A stretch of DNA of 13,029 bases from Deinococcus fonticola. GTDB lineage: Bacteria; Deinococcota; Deinococci; Deinococcales; Deinococcaceae. The translations under genes and the position numbers were made by a program. The notes under the pieces were generated by a model. It did not search any database. It was not told the origin of the DNA and saw only the letters and a program-made list of their open reading frames with translations. Each line of letters begins with the position of its first letter. The stretch's first letter is position 1. Shown piece after piece: positions 11,925 to 13,029 of this stretch. Location: assembly GCF_004634215.1 (NCBI RefSeq), contig NZ_SMMH01000051.1, positions 1 to 13,029 of the forward strand, written 5' to 3'.

Positions 11925-12901
11925 AGCTTGCTGTACACCTGCTGAAAAGCGGACAGCCGTTTGAAGGCCTCATCGTTGTACTCGTAGCTCTTGCGGTCAG
12001 CGCTGGCATCCCCGGTGACCAGAATGAACTGGTCGGCCTTATCCGGTTTCTTATCGTCTCCGAGTACCTCACGGATGCTATTCCAGTCCTCAAAAAAGTA
12101 CTCTTCCAGCAAGGGCAGAATCTTGTTCTCCAGTGCATTTGAGACGGCCTCAAGCGTGGGTGGCAGCCCAAGCAGGTAGGCATGCCCAATCACCTGGTCG
12201 CGGCTGAGTCGCTGCTCGATGCGCTGATTGATGGTTCTCAGGAACGCCTGTAGGTCAAGCGTCTCGTCGCCAATCTTGAGGTCGCTAGGGAGGAGTGTCG
12301 GGTCAGGCCAGACCTTTTTGAAGGTAAAACGGCGTCGTAAAGCCACGTCCAGCTGCGTGAGGCTGCGGTCAGCAGTATTCATCGTGCCGATGACGTATAG
12401 GCTTTCTGGCACGCCAAATTTTCGCTTGCTCAATGGGAGTTCCACGGTCAGTCCTTCAGCGCGTCCCAGGCGCTTACCATCCTCGAGTAGCGTAATCAGT
12501 TCGCCAAATACTTTAGCCACGTTGCCACGATTGATTTCATCGATAATCAGAACGTGCGCTTGAGGAGTCTGCTCGGACTCTTCACCTATCGCGCCACCTG
12601 CTGCTCGCACGGCTCTAAGGAACAGGCCGTCCTGCCTCTCGTAAGCTAAGGTGTCGCCTTTCATAACGGGCTTCAGCCCTTCGATAAAGTCGTCGTAGCC
12701 AAAGGACTGATGAAAGGTTACGAAGGTGACTTTGCCTTTCTCAACCAACTCGTCGTACCGCTCTTTGCGGACGCTTCGCTGTTCCGGCTCTTGGTTCGCG
12801 CTGTAGAACGAAGGTTCAAGAATCTTGAGTGCTTCATCAATGACGGAATACGTCTTCCCCGTTCCAGGAGGGCCGTACAGGATTTGATTGAGCGGTATAC
12901 C
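11921..12901 (-). pseudogene. mcrB: mcrB, 5'-truncated AAA+ GTPase of McrBC
   Basis: The C-terminal motor part of McrB. Motifs in order: Walker A LYGPPGTGKTYS (codons at 12851-12874), FHQSFGYDDFIEGLKP, Walker B LIIDEINRGN, the McrB signature YVIGTMNTADRSL and the arginine-finger region LDVALRRRF. The reading frame is closed by a TGA at 12902-12904, nine residues before the Walker A motif, and no ATG/GTG/TTG occurs between that stop and the TTG at 12748. Starting at that TTG would lose Walker A and yield 275 residues. The N-terminal DNA-recognition domain is absent. Directly upstream lies what appears to be the end of an insertion sequence, so the gene was cut by insertion. The residual motor could be made only by unusual initiation. 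Confidence 0.85.
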
Positions 12902-12919
12902 TCAATGGTTCGTGCAGTT

Positions 12920-13029
12920 TTAGGCGGCTTTGAGGCCGAAATTTAGCGGACTGGACGGCAGATGTTCTAATTCTTCAAAGCGGGCCGAGAGATCCAACTT
13001 GGACAAAATCACTTGGGCCAGCAGGGCGT
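12920..13029 (-). CDS. Transposase C-terminal end, cut by window edge
   Basis: The minus-strand frame is open from the edge to a TAA at 12920-12922. It encodes ALLAQVILSKLDLSARFEEL followed by EHLPSSPLNFGLKAA. It has protein-like composition and stops just before the mcrB fragment, in the same direction. An insertion-sequence transposase tail is the most economical reading of why mcrB begins abruptly, but I cannot name the family. The IS end probably lies within 12893-12915 (around CCTCAATGGTTCGTGCAG on the plus strand). Confidence 0.45.
   Translation of the reverse strand, partial: ALLAQVILSKLDLSARFEELEHLPSSPLNFGLKAA

Overview
The window looks like part of a plasmid or plasmid-like accessory replicon from a Deinococcus-type bacterium. 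The evidence is an iteron-controlled RepA/RPA-type initiator of the kind seen on Deinococcus plasmids, moderately high GC, and several start codons lying 5-8 nt behind a TANNNT -10 box, which is the leaderless promoter layout common in Deinococcus. No chromosomal housekeeping gene, tRNA or rRNA is visible. The genus is an inference.

Layout. (1) 1-2300: the C-terminal end of an IS630-like transposase, then the downstream part of a polymorphic toxin (linker, Hint autoprotease, C-terminal YwqJ-like deaminase) and its probable SUKH-like immunity gene. The toxin's 5' part has been replaced by the insertion sequence. (2) 2300-4300: stability genes and remnants. These are an AbrB-type antitoxin with a Doc (Fic-fold) toxin, a divergent serine resolvase, a stretch with an IS200/IS605-like hairpin end, and an orphan DUF1778 (TacA-like) antitoxin whose GNAT partner is missing. 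(3) 4480-5400: two small exported proteins, a 46-residue lipoprotein and a 208-residue secreted protein. (4) 5414-7615: the most unusual part. Two paralogous all-helical proteins of 260 and 263 residues, not assigned to any family, come with two related XRE-type helix-turn-helix proteins and two nearly identical long palindromic operators. (5) 7714-8271: a protein that may be a metal-site-less JAB/MPN fold. (6) 8397-10066: the replication region. It holds the repA-like gene, palindromes on its promoter, and an origin made of two facing iteron arrays (5 and 6 copies, 22-bp period). (7) 10126-12901: an mcrB-mcrC-HNH nuclease operon on the minus strand. mcrB has lost its start and N-terminal domain to another insertion sequence, whose transposase end closes the window.

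How the parts work together: Rep, iterons, resolvase and the AbrB/Doc pair form a normal plasmid maintenance kit (replication, multimer resolution, post-segregational killing). The rest is conflict or defence cargo: polymorphic toxin and immunity, McrBC, and possibly the XRE/helical-protein system. At least two cargo loci are damaged by insertion sequences. The XRE/paralog block (5414-7615) is the best candidate here for an undescribed system: its genes and operators look intact and it matches no family I recognise.
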